Source of the DNA: Microlunatus soli
GTDB lineage: Bacteria; Actinomycetota; Actinomycetes; Propionibacteriales; Propionibacteriaceae
Assembly: GCF_900105385.1 (NCBI RefSeq)
Contig: NZ_LT629772.1
Coordinates: forward strand, 3,410,001 to 3,474,000
Direction of reading: 5' to 3'
Length of the DNA: 64,000 nucleotides
The notes under the pieces: model-generated
What the model was told of the DNA's origin: nothing
What the model saw: only the letters and a program-made list of their open reading frames with translations
Database searches by the model: none
Part shown: positions 50,335 through 59,247 of the stretch, in pieces
How positions within the stretch are numbered: position 1 is the stretch's first letter
Layout of the letters: every line of letters begins with the position of its first letter
Program-made: the position numbers and the translations under genes

Positions 50335-50335
50335 G
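50330..50335. repeat. IS481-family target-site duplication, right copy
   Basis: CCTAGG, identical to 49220-49225. Its TAG ends the transposase frame. Confidence 0.85.
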
Positions 50336-50451
50336 AACGTCTTGTAACGTCGTCCCGACACGCAGCGGAACTGTGGTGGACGATGGAACGCGCATCAAAG
50401 CCTCCGGACGATGCAGGCATGTTCGGTGGAGACAGGACGAGGGGCGGACCG

Positions 50452-52134
50452 ATGACACAGAAGGAATCGACCGGCACGGCTCCGGCGGCGAACGCACCGC
50501 ACTGGACCAGTCGGTGGCGGGCGACCTATCGGCAGGGCGACTGGCTGGTGCTCTCCGGCCCGACGTCGCTGGTGGTGATGCAGCCTGCCGCCCCGCAGTG
50601 GTCGGAGCTGATCAACGCCATCTGGGAAGACGTTCTCGCGGCCGGCTCGATGGCCGATCTGGCGACCCGGCTGACCGACTTCCGGCTGGACGGGATGCCA
50701 GACTTCGCCGCGCTGTTCTGGGAGCGTGACCAGATGCGTTCGCTGGTCCGTGGCGCCGTCCGGCTGGTCGACCCGGACACCGGACGACAGGTGGCGTCCG
50801 GCGATGGCGTCCAGACCTGGACCGAGGTCGGGCTCGGCGACCTGCAACAGGTTGAGGTGCAGGCCGGCGACCAATCCGACGCCGAACAGCTCGAACTGCC
50901 GCTGGTGATCGGCGCGGTGAACGCCTCCCGCGTGCTGCTGGACGCCGGCGACGAGATGCAGATCCGCTCGCCCCAGGGAACGTTCGTCGGTGACGTTGAC
51001 GGTTTGGATCGGTTGGACGCCCCCGCCGAACCGGCTGCCGCCGAACCGGCTGCCCCCACTGGCGCCGGTCCGGCGGGTGGTGTGGAGGACGCCGAACCGG
51101 GTCGCCCGGCGCATGCCGCCGAGGACGACGCCGACCGCGCGGAGACTCTTGTCGACCAGCCGCCGGTACGTCCCGATGCTGCCCCGTCCGGTTCTGCCCC
51201 GTCCGGTTCGGCCCCGTCCGGTTCTGCCCCGTCCGACGCTGACCGGGCCGGCACCGAACGACCGGGTACCGACGACGGCAGCGCCCCGGGATCCTCGGGT
51301 GACGGTGAGCGCGACGATCGGGGACCGCAACACGCCTCGCACGGGGCGCCCGCGGGTGCAGCGGGCGGAGCTGCGCTGGGTGCCGCGGCCCTGGGCGCCG
51401 CCGGTGCCGGTGCTGCAGGGGCCGCCGCTGCCGGTGCTTCTGGGGCTGGTGCCGCCGGGACAGGTGCTGCCGCGACTGGTGCCGCCGGGACTGGCGCTGC
51501 CGCGACTGGCGGTTCCGTGGCTGGAGGTTCTGCAGCGCCGGGTTCGGGATCGGCCGACAGCGGCGCTCCATCCGGTCCACCGAATTCACCCCAGTCGAGC
51601 CCAGGTCAGTCGAGCCCGGGTCAGTCGAGCTCGTGGCAATCGGGTGGCGGGGATCGTCCGGAGCCCGTCGCAGCAGGATCGAATGCAGCCGGTCGGGCCG
51701 ACGACGATCAGGAAGACGACGGGCACACGATGATCGGCGACAGTCTGCCGGGGCTCGGTGGCCGCGGGCGGACCGACGAACCGGCGCAGCGTCCGGTGCT
51801 CGGCGTGCTCCACCCGTCCAGCGGAGGAACCGTCGACATCGACCGGCCGGTGGTGATCGGACGTGCACCGGTGGCCAGTCGGGTCCGCAGCGACCAGCTG
51901 CCGCGGTTGTTGACCGTGCCGAGCCCGAGCCACGACATCAGCCGCACCCACGTCCAGATCGCGCCGGAGAACGGCCGGCTGGTCGTCACCGATCTGAACT
52001 CCACCAATGGGACGATCCTGGTGTTGCCGGACGGTCGACGGACCGATCTGCGACCAGGCGTCGGGGTGCCGGCCGAGTTCGGCAGCGTGATCGATCTCGG
52101 CGACGGCATCACGATCGCGGTCGACCACGGCTGA
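50452..52134 (+). CDS. FHA-domain protein with long low-complexity linker
   Basis: A 560-residue protein. Residues 1-180 form an unidentified N-terminal domain (RQGDWLVLSGPTSLVVMQ). Residues about 195-430 are an Ala/Gly/Pro/Ser-rich linker with repeats (APSGS four times, then GAAATGAAG-type). Residues 440-560 form the FHA domain: PVVIGRAPVAS, SHDISRTHVQI and TDLNSTNGTIL, which bind phosphothreonine. The ATG is chosen after GAGGGG. It is probably a scaffold for kinase-phosphatase signalling with the upstream PP2C gene, now separated by the IS. Confidence 0.88.
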   Translation: MTQKESTGTAPAANAPHWTSRWRATYRQGDWLVLSGPTSLVVMQPAAPQWSELINAIWEDVLAAGSMADLATRLTDFRLDGMPDFAALFWERDQMRSLVRGAVRLVDPDTGRQVASGDGVQTWTEVGLGDLQQVEVQAGDQSDAEQLELPLVIGAVNASRVLLDAGDEMQIRSPQGTFVGDVDGLDRLDAPAEPAAAEPAAPTGAGPAGGVEDAEPGRPAHAAEDDADRAETLVDQPPVRPDAAPSGSAPSGSAPSGSAPSDADRAGTERPGTDDGSAPGSSGDGERDDRGPQHASHGAPAGAAGGAALGAAALGAAGAGAAGAAAAGASGAGAAGTGAAATGAAGTGAAATGGSVAGGSAAPGSGSADSGAPSGPPNSPQSSPGQSSPGQSSSWQSGGGDRPEPVAAGSNAAGRADDDQEDDGHTMIGDSLPGLGGRGRTDEPAQRPVLGVLHPSSGGTVDIDRPVVIGRAPVASRVRSDQLPRLLTVPSPSHDISRTHVQIAPENGRLVVTDLNSTNGTILVLPDGRRTDLRPGVGVPAEFGSVIDLGDGITIAVDHG

Positions 52135-52204
52135 ACGAGCCGACAACAGCAGAGCGACCGCGACACCGGGACCGGTGACGCGAATGATCCAGGAGGGCGG
52201 GCGG

Positions 52205-53257
52205 TTGAGTACGGCAGAGCCGGTACGAGTCGGTGGTCACGCGGTCGGCCTCCCCGAAGGTGTCTATCTCGCACCGCTGACACGACGGCTCGCCGCCTTC
52301 GCCATCGACGTTCTGGTGCCGTACGCGTTGGTGCTGCTGGGCGTGATGATCACCGTCGGCGACGGTCCGACGGTGCTGGCCGTGGTGATGTTGCTGCTCG
52401 CCATCGGCTGGGCCGTGTTGCTGAGCTGGATGGTCGGCACGAAGGCGGCCGGTCCGGGAATGCGACAGCTGGGTCTGCAGATCGTCGGCCTGCACGACGG
52501 ACGTCCGATCGGTGTCGGTCGAGCCCTGCTCCGCGGGGTGATCATTTCGCTGCTCGGGCTCAGTTTTGTCGGCCTGATCGTGCTGTCGGCGCTGATGGTG
52601 GTGCAGACCCGGCGGCAGGGCTGGCACGACCGGGCCGTCGACTCGGTGGTGATCGAGGAGCGACCGCTCGCACCGCCCAGGCCGCGGCCCGCGCCGGCCG
52701 CCGCTGACGACGCTGAAGCAGCGGGAGCCACGGCGGACCGCACCGGCGAGCGGGTCGACCTCGTCGAGGACGACGCCGAGGAACCGGTGGCGGCCGGTGC
52801 CCGCTACGCGGCCGACCCCGAACCCGAGGCGGCTGCGGGTGCTGCGGCGGGCGGACCCGAGCCGGAATCGGAGCCGGAGCAGCAGGAAGCGGTGCCCAGC
52901 CGGGCGGCCGTACCGGCCGAGCCGGCATGGATGATCATCCTCGAGGACGGCCGGGAGATCGAGATCGGACGGCTGGTGCTGATCGGCAGGAATCCCCAAC
53001 CGGGATCCGGCGAGGACGATGCGCGGTTGATCAAGATCCGGGACGAGGCACGGACGGTGTCCAAAACCCATCTCGCGATCGCCGTCGACGGCAGTGACCT
53101 GCTGGTCACCGACCGTGGCTCGACCAACGGCTCAGCGGTGACCGATCCCGACGGCGGCTATCAACTGCTGACCGCCGACGAGCCGTACCGGATCACCGAT
53201 GCCGGGCACCTGGTCTCCTTCGGCAAACACCACGTCCGGATCGGCCGCCGGGCCTGA
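52205..53257 (+). CDS. RDD-family membrane protein with C-terminal FHA domain
   Basis: About 350 residues. The TTG at 52205 is chosen because AGGAGG lies eight bases upstream; upstream ATG/GTG codons lack one. Three to four membrane segments with the RDD hallmark RRLAAFAIDVLV (Arg-Asp) fill residues 25-145. An acidic Ala/Glu/Pro linker follows, and residues about 245-350 are an FHA domain (VLIGRNP, VSKTHLAIAV, DRGSTNGSAV). It would tether phosphothreonine-binding to the membrane. It is the third member of the PP2C-FHA-RDD/FHA cluster. Confidence 0.88.
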   Translation: MSTAEPVRVGGHAVGLPEGVYLAPLTRRLAAFAIDVLVPYALVLLGVMITVGDGPTVLAVVMLLLAIGWAVLLSWMVGTKAAGPGMRQLGLQIVGLHDGRPIGVGRALLRGVIISLLGLSFVGLIVLSALMVVQTRRQGWHDRAVDSVVIEERPLAPPRPRPAPAAADDAEAAGATADRTGERVDLVEDDAEEPVAAGARYAADPEPEAAAGAAAGGPEPESEPEQQEAVPSRAAVPAEPAWMIILEDGREIEIGRLVLIGRNPQPGSGEDDARLIKIRDEARTVSKTHLAIAVDGSDLLVTDRGSTNGSAVTDPDGGYQLLTADEPYRITDAGHLVSFGKHHVRIGRRA

Positions 53258-53306
53258 CGGCCCATCCGGACTCGCCGCTTCCGGGGCACGAGGCTAAGGT
53301 CTCTCC

Positions 53307-53882
53307 ATGCTGCTTTCGGATCGCGACATCAAGGCCGAGATCGAGTCCGGCCAGATCGCGCTCGACCCGTACTCCGCGGAGATGATCCAGCCGGCCAGCA
53401 TCGACGTCCGGCTGGATCGGATCTTCCGGGTCTTCGAGAACCACCGCTATCCGCACATCGACCCGGCCGAGGAGCAGGCCGAGCTGACCAGGGCGGTCGA
53501 ACCGGACGGTGACGACCCGTTCATCCTGCACCCGGGTGAGTTCGTCCTCGGTTCGACCTACGAGGTGATCACCCTGGGTGATGCGATCGCGGCCAGGCTG
53601 GAAGGGAAGTCCAGCCTCGGTCGGCTCGGTCTGCTGACCCACTCCACGGCCGGCTTCATCGATCCCGGCTTCTCCGGCCACGTGACGTTGGAGTTGTCCA
53701 ATGTGGCGACGTTGCCGATCAAGCTCTGGCCGGGCATGAAGATCGGGCAGTTCTGTTTCTTCCGGTTGTCCTCGCCGGCCGAACATCCGTACGGCACCGC
53801 CGCCTACGGCTCGCGCTACCAGGGCCAACGCGGCCCGACCCCGAGCCGTTCCGGCAACAACTTCCACCGCACGAAGGTCTGA
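53307..53882 (+). CDS. dcd: dCTP deaminase
   Basis: A 191-residue protein. [19 protein letters not shown] is the family start, [18 protein letters not shown] follows, [20 protein letters not shown] with [13 protein letters not shown] holds the active site, including the catalytic Glu, and [15 protein letters not shown] closes it. Length matches bacterial Dcd. It makes dUTP from dCTP for dTTP synthesis; related actinobacterial enzymes also hydrolyse dUTP to dUMP. The ATG has no strong ribosome binding site. Confidence 0.95.
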   Translation: MLLSDRDIKAEIESGQIALDPYSAEMIQPASIDVRLDRIFRVFENHRYPHIDPAEEQAELTRAVEPDGDDPFILHPGEFVLGSTYEVITLGDAIAARLEGKSSLGRLGLLTHSTAGFIDPGFSGHVTLELSNVATLPIKLWPGMKIGQFCFFRLSSPAEHPYGTAAYGSRYQGQRGPTPSRSGNNFHRTKV

Positions 53883-53925
53883 TCCCCGCGAGGTCTGAAC
53901 TCGGGCGGTCGGCCCGTGGAGTTGC

Positions 53926-54189
53926 TCAGAGCGTCCTCACCAGGTGCGGCCGTGCGCTGTGCGACTGCGGCGCCGGTGCGATGCGGTCGGCGAGCCGGCG
54001 CAGGGTGCTGGCGGCGCGATAGCGCAGGGAGAGTTCGGGGTGGGCGAGCCGGTACTGCTTGGCGAGCCTGGCGTGATGGGCCTCCTCGTACAGGTCATTG
54101 ACCCGCTGGGTGGCGCTGTAGCTGTTGAGAAACGGGTCCTGTCCCGACTTGATCATGGTCTGCGGGACGTAGTCATAGCTGTTGATCAT
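53926..54189 (-). CDS. Small hypothetical protein
   Basis: An 87-residue protein starting at an ATG five bases after GAGGAA, which supports translation. It begins MINSYDYVPQTMIKSGQDP and is rich in Arg and Ala in the second half (YRAASTLRRLADRIAP), suggesting an amphipathic helix. No family is recognised. It is bracketed by dcd and the DUF4097 gene. Confidence 0.6.
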   Translation of the reverse strand: MINSYDYVPQTMIKSGQDPFLNSYSATQRVNDLYEEAHHARLAKQYRLAHPELSLRYRAASTLRRLADRIAPAPQSHSARPHLVRTL

Positions 54190-54339
54190 GATGATTCCTC
54201 GTTCCTGATTCAGGGCGTACGGGATCGCGGTCTGGCGGTTGACCCCGCCGCGAGCCGAGGAATCGGGTCGCGGCGTGATCAGCTGCTGCTGGTGGTGTTG
54301 ATCATGATCACGACGAGAATGTTCGGGCGTCCGTGATCG

Positions 54340-55131
54340 TCAGGCGCGGTACACCGCGACGTCGCCGCTGGCCGTGCTGGCCTTGATCGCGACGTACGGC
54401 TCCCCTTCGGCGGGCTGTTCGGAGGCGTCCAGGTCGATGCGGACCTCGCCGCTGACCGAGCTCAGGTCGAGCCAGGCCGGCAGTTCGTCGGCAATGCCGA
54501 CGCTGATGTCGCCGGAGGCGCTGCGCAGCTCGAGTGAGCCCGAGGCTTGCGGTACGGCGATGTCGCCGGAGGCGGTGTTGGCGCGCAGGGCGCTGGTCAT
54601 CTGCAGGACGTGCACGTTGCCGGAGGCGGTCTTCGTCTGGAGCGGCATGGTGGTCGATCCGACAGAGATGTCGCCGGAACCGCTGTTCATCACCGAGACC
54701 TGCCAGCGCGGCTCGGGTGCTCCGGAGATGTCGCCGATCACGATGTCCCCGGAACCGGTCGTCACCCGGGCCTCGGTGGCCGCGGTGAGATCGACGCCGC
54801 CGGACCCGTTGCTGATCTTGGTCGCGCCGAGCGCGACCGTAGCGACGATCTCCGCCGATCCGCTCGTGACGTCCAGGTCGATGCCGGCCGGCATCAGCAG
54901 TTCGACGGCAGCGTCGGCGTTCTGACCGAACGGATCGTGCGGGAAGTCGATGTTCAGTCGGCCCTGGGACTCGTTGATCTGGAGGCGTTCGAGGTAGTTG
55001 GGGGCACCGGAGATCCGGCCGCTGACCGAGCGGTCACCATCGGCCGACTCGTGGACCGTGACATCGCCGCTGCCGAGGCCGGCCACCCGCACCGACGTCA
55101 CGTCGTCGTAGTTGAACTGGATCTCGCTCAT
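54340..55131 (-). CDS. DUF4097 beta-helix repeat protein
   Basis: A 263-residue protein. Repeated S-G-D/S turns mark a right-handed beta-helix: GSGDVTV, TSGSAEIV, GSGGVDL, GSGDIVIGD, GSGDISVG, ASGNVHV, ASGDIAV, ASGDISVG and VSGEVRIDL. No signal peptide is present. The ATG overlaps the stop of the upstream ribbon-helix-helix gene by four bases (ATGA), so the two proteins are made together. DUF4097 function is unknown; the partner may regulate it. Confidence 0.88.
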   Translation of the reverse strand: MSEIQFNYDDVTSVRVAGLGSGDVTVHESADGDRSVSGRISGAPNYLERLQINESQGRLNIDFPHDPFGQNADAAVELLMPAGIDLDVTSGSAEIVATVALGATKISNGSGGVDLTAATEARVTTGSGDIVIGDISGAPEPRWQVSVMNSGSGDISVGSTTMPLQTKTASGNVHVLQMTSALRANTASGDIAVPQASGSLELRSASGDISVGIADELPAWLDLSSVSGEVRIDLDASEQPAEGEPYVAIKASTASGDVAVYRA

Positions 55132-55811
55132 CGGACCCATCCCTTCACCTGGTTGCCGTCGTCGCCGTTGCGTCCACGGGGTGGACGGGGAGGTCGAGGG
55201 GGTCGCGGCGGACGCGGGGTCCGGGGCTGACGCGGCTCCCGTCCCCGGCGCTCGCCGAAGACGCCTCCGGAGCCGAACGGCCCGTTGTCCCCGAACGGAC
55301 CGTTGGGGCCGAAGATCGCGCCGGTCACCTGCTCTTCGATCCGGCGGTCCAACCGGGACGACGACAGTGCGTTCTGGATCGTCTTGACCAGCCAGGCGTT
55401 GGTGGAGATGCCGTCGTCATCGGCGGCGACATCGACCTTGCGCTTGACCGATGCCGGCAGCCGGAGGCTGACCCGGACCATCGGCTGATCCTCGTCGATC
55501 TCCTCGGGCTCGTCGTCCGACTCGGACTCCGACTGCTCGGGAACGAGCAGGGTCGGCTCACCGGTCGGCTGGGGTAGATGAACGATGAAGCTGGGGTTGC
55601 CCTCGACAACCCGGACCTCCACCGAACCTGGCGCCAATTCGGCGCTGATCTCGGCGCCGGCCTCGGAGATCGCCTCGAGAAGCGCCAGTCGGGCCGACGA
55701 ATCGACCGCAGTGCCCAGGCGTCGGGCGACGTCCTGGGTGTTCTCGTCGGCCAACGAGGCGGCATTGATGATGCCGCCACGCATGGTCTCGACGTGGTTC
55801 GAAATATCCAT
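55128..55811 (-). CDS. Ribbon-helix-helix (HicB/Arc-type) DNA-binding protein
   Basis: A 227-residue protein. The N-terminal 85 residues resemble a small ligand or dimerisation module. Residues about 105-150 are the ribbon-helix-helix: MVRVSLRLPASVKRKVDVAA with STNAWLVKTIQNAL. The C-terminal tail is Gly/Pro/Arg-rich (FGPNGPFGDNGPFGSGG, then an RPPRPP run). It is probably an autorepressor; the tandem operator-like repeats upstream support that. It is coupled to the DUF4097 gene. Confidence 0.82.
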   Translation of the reverse strand: MDISNHVETMRGGIINAASLADENTQDVARRLGTAVDSSARLALLEAISEAGAEISAELAPGSVEVRVVEGNPSFIVHLPQPTGEPTLLVPEQSESESDDEPEEIDEDQPMVRVSLRLPASVKRKVDVAADDDGISTNAWLVKTIQNALSSSRLDRRIEEQVTGAIFGPNGPFGDNGPFGSGGVFGERRGREPRQPRTPRPPRPPRPPRPPRGRNGDDGNQVKGWVR

Positions 55812-55815
55812 GACG

Positions 55816-55835
55816 CCATCATGGCACCATCATGG
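55816..55835. promoter_or_regulatory. Tandem operator-like repeats before the ribbon-helix-helix gene
   Basis: CCATCATGG occurs twice (55816-55824 and 55827-55835) with an 11-bp period, one helical turn, just upstream of the start codon. Further GGCGTCAT/TGACGCCA-type elements flank it (55811-55818, 55855-55862). Same-face repeats fit cooperative binding by ribbon-helix-helix dimers. Confidence 0.6.
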
Positions 55836-55887
55836 TGTCAAACACAAGGCCTATGGCGTCATCAGTGGCGCCATGCGGAGCCCAAGG

Positions 55888-55975
55888 GGCCCTGAGCCTG
55901 TCGAAGGGCTCGTACGAACTCTCGGTCCTATGTCGAGTTCGACAGGCTCAGGACCCTTCGGCAGGCTCAGGACCC
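55888..55975. repeat. Dispersed repeat copies 8-10, forming a hairpin
   Basis: A forward copy (55888-55909, core CCTGAGCCTGTCGAAGG) is followed by two reverse copies (55937-55955 and 55954-55975). The forward copy pairs perfectly with the next over CCTGAGCCTGTCGAA, a 15-bp stem. The last copy provides the final codons and stop of the Fe-S oxidoreductase gene. The hairpin probably ends or attenuates leftward transcription. Confidence 0.8.
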
Positions 55976-58221
55976 TTTGAACGGTGCACCGACTCCAGCA
56001 GCAGCTGGGCGACGTCGAGGACCTCGACCGATTCGGCGGCCCTGCCCTCGGACTGGCGGGCGGTGAGTCCGTCGCTGAGCATCACCCGGCAGAACGGGCA
56101 GCCGGTGGCGATTGCCCCGTTCCCGCCGGCTGCGGCGCCGGGAGTCGCGTCGGCGGGGGCGTGGCCGTTGGTCGCGGCAGTGCTGCCGGAGTCGGCGATC
56201 GTCAGTTGACTGTTCAGTGCAGTAAGTGCCTCGTCGGTCCGGTTCAGGTTGATCCGGGTGCCGATCTTCTCCTCCATCCACATCCGGGCGCCACCGGCGC
56301 CGCAGCAGAAGGACCGTTCGCGGTTGCGGGGCATCTCGGCATAGGTGGTCCCCGGGATCGCGCCGAGCAGCTCCCGCGGTGGGTCGTACACCTGGTTGTG
56401 TCGGCCCAGGTAGCAGGGGTCGTGGTAGGTGATCGTCCGGCCGGCGACCTCGCCGGCCGGCGGTGCCACCGGGGTCAGCTTGCCCTCCCGGACCAGCCGG
56501 TTCAGCAGCTGGGTGTGATGCACCACTTCAAGATCGACACCGACCTGCGGGTACTCGTTCTTCAATGTGTTCAGGCAGTGTGCGCAGGTGACCAGCACCT
56601 TGTGTGCCTTCGCCTCGCGCAGGGTCTCGGCGTTCTCCATCGCCAGCTGCTGGAAGACGAACTCGTTGCCGGCGCGCCGGGCTGGGTCGCCGGTGCAGGT
56701 CTCGCCGTTTCCCAACACGGCAAAGGAAACGCCGGCGGTGTGCAGCAACTCCGCGACCGCCTGGGTTGTCTTCTTCGCCCGGTCCTCGTACGCACCCGCG
56801 CAGCCGACCCAGAACAGATACTCGGTCCCGGTCAGGTCCTCGACGTCCTCGCCGACCACCGGGACCTCGAACTCCAACTCCTTGGCCCACTCCAGCCGCT
56901 TGCGGGCACTCATGTTCCACGGGTTGCCCTTCTTCTCCAGGCCCTTGAAGAGCCCGTTCAGCTCGGTCGGGAACTCCGAGTCGATCATCACCTGGTAGCG
57001 GCGCATGTCCATGATGTGATCGACGTGCTCGATGTCCACCGGGCACTGCTGCACGCAGGCGCCGCAGGACGTGCAGGACCAGAGCACATCCGGGTCGACG
57101 ATCCCGGCGAAGCCTTCCTCGACCTGGATCGGGCCGACCAGCGGCCGCTGAGCTTCCTCCTGGACCGCGGTGGCCAGCCCGCCGCGGGCCTCCTCGGCGG
57201 CCTGCAGGTAGGGCGCCTTGGCGTAGCTGTGGTCGCGGAGTCCGGTGATCAACAACTTGGGTGACAGCGGCTTCTCGGTGTTCCAGGCCGGGCACTGGCT
57301 CTGGCAACGGCCGCACTCGGTGCAGGTGGTGAAGTCCAGCAGGCCCTTCCAGGTGAAGTCCTCGACCTTGCCGACCCCGAGCGGGGTGTCGTCGTCGATG
57401 TCCTCCAGCTGCTCGAAGTCCAGCGGTGCGCCGTTGATCATGATCGGCTGCAGTGCGCCGAGGGCGGGCTTGCCGCTGGACTCCCGCTTGAACCAGATGT
57501 TGAACCAGGCAACGAATCGGTGCCAGCCGACCCCCATCGTGATGGTCAGGCCGAAGATCGACAGCATCAGCATCGAGATCAGGATCTTGATCGTCGCGAT
57601 GATCGTGATCGCCATCGCCAGGCCGTCGTACGACAATCCTGCCGGCAGCAGGAAATTGGTCAGCGGGAAGTGCCAGACCGAGGTCTCCTCGCCGAGCAGT
57701 TGGAACTCGCACGCCCGCAGCAGCAGGACGCAGACCACCACGCTCAGTACGGTCGCCTCGATGTAGTAGGCCTGGCCGAGGTTGGAGCCGAAGAACCGTG
57801 AGCTACGGCCGCGCCGGAGATTGACCTGCCGGTAGATGATCAAGAAGATGATGCCCAGCAAGCTGAGCCAGGCGATGATCTCGCTGAGCCACTCATAGAC
57901 CACCCAGTGGCCGATGATCGGCAGCGCGAATGCCGGGTCGAAGACCTGTCCGTACGCCGTGGCGAGGCTGAACAGCAGCGCAGCGAACGCAACGAAGACG
58001 AACCAGTGCGCGATCCCGATCGGCTTCCACTGCAGCATCCGGGTGTGCAGGATCGTCTCGGTCAGCAGGTGTGCCCAGCGCTTGCCCGGCTCGTCACGAC
58101 GCCGACCGTCCAGCGACCGCCCGGTCCGCAGCACGGCGACGATCCGGGTGATCCCGTAGCTGAAGAGCCCGAAGCCGACAACGCTTGCGGCCAGGCTGAG
58201 CACGATCGCCAGAATCCTCAT
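55948..58221 (-). CDS. Membrane Fe-S oxidoreductase (HdrD/GlpC-like, FadF type)
   Basis: A 757-residue protein. Six membrane segments with NarI-like features (HWFVFVAFAALLFSLATAYG, then WLSEIIAWLSLLGIIFLI) fill residues 1-240. Two ferredoxin-type [4Fe-4S] motifs follow: CTECGRCQSQCP and CTSCGACVQQCP. Two CCG-type domains carry WVGCAGAYEDRAKK and CCGAGGARMWMEE. The tail has GCPFCRVM. It probably passes electrons between a cytoplasmic donor (such as ETF) and the quinone pool. The final KGPEPAEGS comes from dispersed repeat sequence. Domain order is complete. Confidence 0.9.
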   Translation of the reverse strand: MRILAIVLSLAASVVGFGLFSYGITRIVAVLRTGRSLDGRRRDEPGKRWAHLLTETILHTRMLQWKPIGIAHWFVFVAFAALLFSLATAYGQVFDPAFALPIIGHWVVYEWLSEIIAWLSLLGIIFLIIYRQVNLRRGRSSRFFGSNLGQAYYIEATVLSVVVCVLLLRACEFQLLGEETSVWHFPLTNFLLPAGLSYDGLAMAITIIATIKILISMLMLSIFGLTITMGVGWHRFVAWFNIWFKRESSGKPALGALQPIMINGAPLDFEQLEDIDDDTPLGVGKVEDFTWKGLLDFTTCTECGRCQSQCPAWNTEKPLSPKLLITGLRDHSYAKAPYLQAAEEARGGLATAVQEEAQRPLVGPIQVEEGFAGIVDPDVLWSCTSCGACVQQCPVDIEHVDHIMDMRRYQVMIDSEFPTELNGLFKGLEKKGNPWNMSARKRLEWAKELEFEVPVVGEDVEDLTGTEYLFWVGCAGAYEDRAKKTTQAVAELLHTAGVSFAVLGNGETCTGDPARRAGNEFVFQQLAMENAETLREAKAHKVLVTCAHCLNTLKNEYPQVGVDLEVVHHTQLLNRLVREGKLTPVAPPAGEVAGRTITYHDPCYLGRHNQVYDPPRELLGAIPGTTYAEMPRNRERSFCCGAGGARMWMEEKIGTRINLNRTDEALTALNSQLTIADSGSTAATNGHAPADATPGAAAGGNGAIATGCPFCRVMLSDGLTARQSEGRAAESVEVLDVAQLLLESVHRSKGPEPAEGS

Positions 58222-58320
58222 GATCCTCAGTCTTTCCTATCGGCAGCGATGCCCAGAGGTTACTCGCCAGTAACCGATGGCGCATCCACCGGTCACCGCT
58301 TCCTCCGTAGGGTGACACAG

Positions 58321-59181
58321 GTGCGGATCCTGATCACCGGCGCAGCCGGCAACCTCGGCCGTGGTCTCACCGACCGTCTGCTCGGACAAGGTCGGCATCG
58401 GCTGGTGCTGAGCGACCTCGTCCCACCACCCGGTCTGGACGACACGGTGGAGTTCCATCAGCTGGACCTGCAGATCGGTGCCGGATTGGAGACAGCGGCC
58501 CGGGACTGCGATCTGCTGGTCCATCTGCCCGCCTGGCACGGTGTGCACAGCGGAACCAAGACCGAGACCGACTTCTGGCGGCTGAACGTCGACGGCACGT
58601 TCTGGGCTTTGCAGGCCGCTCGGGCCAACGGCATCCGACGTTGCGTGTTCCTGTCCTCGCAGTCCTGGCACGGACACTACGAGAAGTACGGATTCACCAA
58701 GCGGATCGGCGAGGAACTGCTGGCCTATCACCACGCCCGACACGGATTGTCCTACGTCGCCGTCCGGCCGCACGATTTCACGCCCTGGTCGGAGAACTGG
58801 CCGCAGCGCTACGGCGTCCGACTACTGCACGGCGGCGTCGATCGCGACGACGTGCTCGACGCCGTGCTCGCAGCGATCGATCACGTGCAGCAGACCGACG
58901 ACGCGGAACTGGTGTTGGATGCGACCCGCCCGAACGTCTTCACCGCTGATCAGTTGCAGGGCTGGGAACACGATCCGGCAGGAACGCTGGAGCCGATCTT
59001 CCCCGGCGCTGCCGAGGCCGTCCAGCGCTATCGGTTGGACATCTCCCAACGGCCGACGGTGGCTCCGGACGCCGGCCGGGCCGAGACCGGGTATGCGCCG
59101 TCGCGACATTTCGGCAGCTTTCTGGAACGGCTGATGGCGCTGCAGCCGGACGAGGCGCGAGACCTGACCTGTCCGTACTGA
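58321..59181 (+). CDS. NAD-dependent epimerase/dehydratase family protein
   Basis: A 286-residue extended SDR. VRILITGAAGNLGRGLTDRLLG is the NAD motif. The active site is YGFTK (YEKYGFTKRIGEELL), giving YxxxK. VNVDGTFWALQAA-like residues (LNVDGTFWALQAARANG) and VAVRPHDFTPWSENWPQR fix the sugar-nucleotide pocket region. The substrate cannot be assigned. The GTG at 58321 has TAGGGT a few bases upstream and no ribosome binding site, so the mRNA may be leaderless. Confidence 0.85.
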   Translation: MRILITGAAGNLGRGLTDRLLGQGRHRLVLSDLVPPPGLDDTVEFHQLDLQIGAGLETAARDCDLLVHLPAWHGVHSGTKTETDFWRLNVDGTFWALQAARANGIRRCVFLSSQSWHGHYEKYGFTKRIGEELLAYHHARHGLSYVAVRPHDFTPWSENWPQRYGVRLLHGGVDRDDVLDAVLAAIDHVQQTDDAELVLDATRPNVFTADQLQGWEHDPAGTLEPIFPGAAEAVQRYRLDISQRPTVAPDAGRAETGYAPSRHFGSFLERLMALQPDEARDLTCPY

Positions 59182-59247
59182 TCAAAGCCCGTCCATATTG
59201 ATCAACTGCTGACGGTCCGCTGACGGTGGGGCCTTAGGTTCACCTCC

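Noticed and set aside
51170..51540. Tandem repeats in the FHA gene considered as a CRISPR-like array
   Set aside because: The repeats are 9-15 bp, in frame, and encode an Ala/Gly/Ser linker; there are no spacers or cas genes.
54242..54318. A possible 11-codon leader peptide before the small hypothetical gene
   Set aside because: No ribosome binding site and no attenuator-like structure; it is too short to support.
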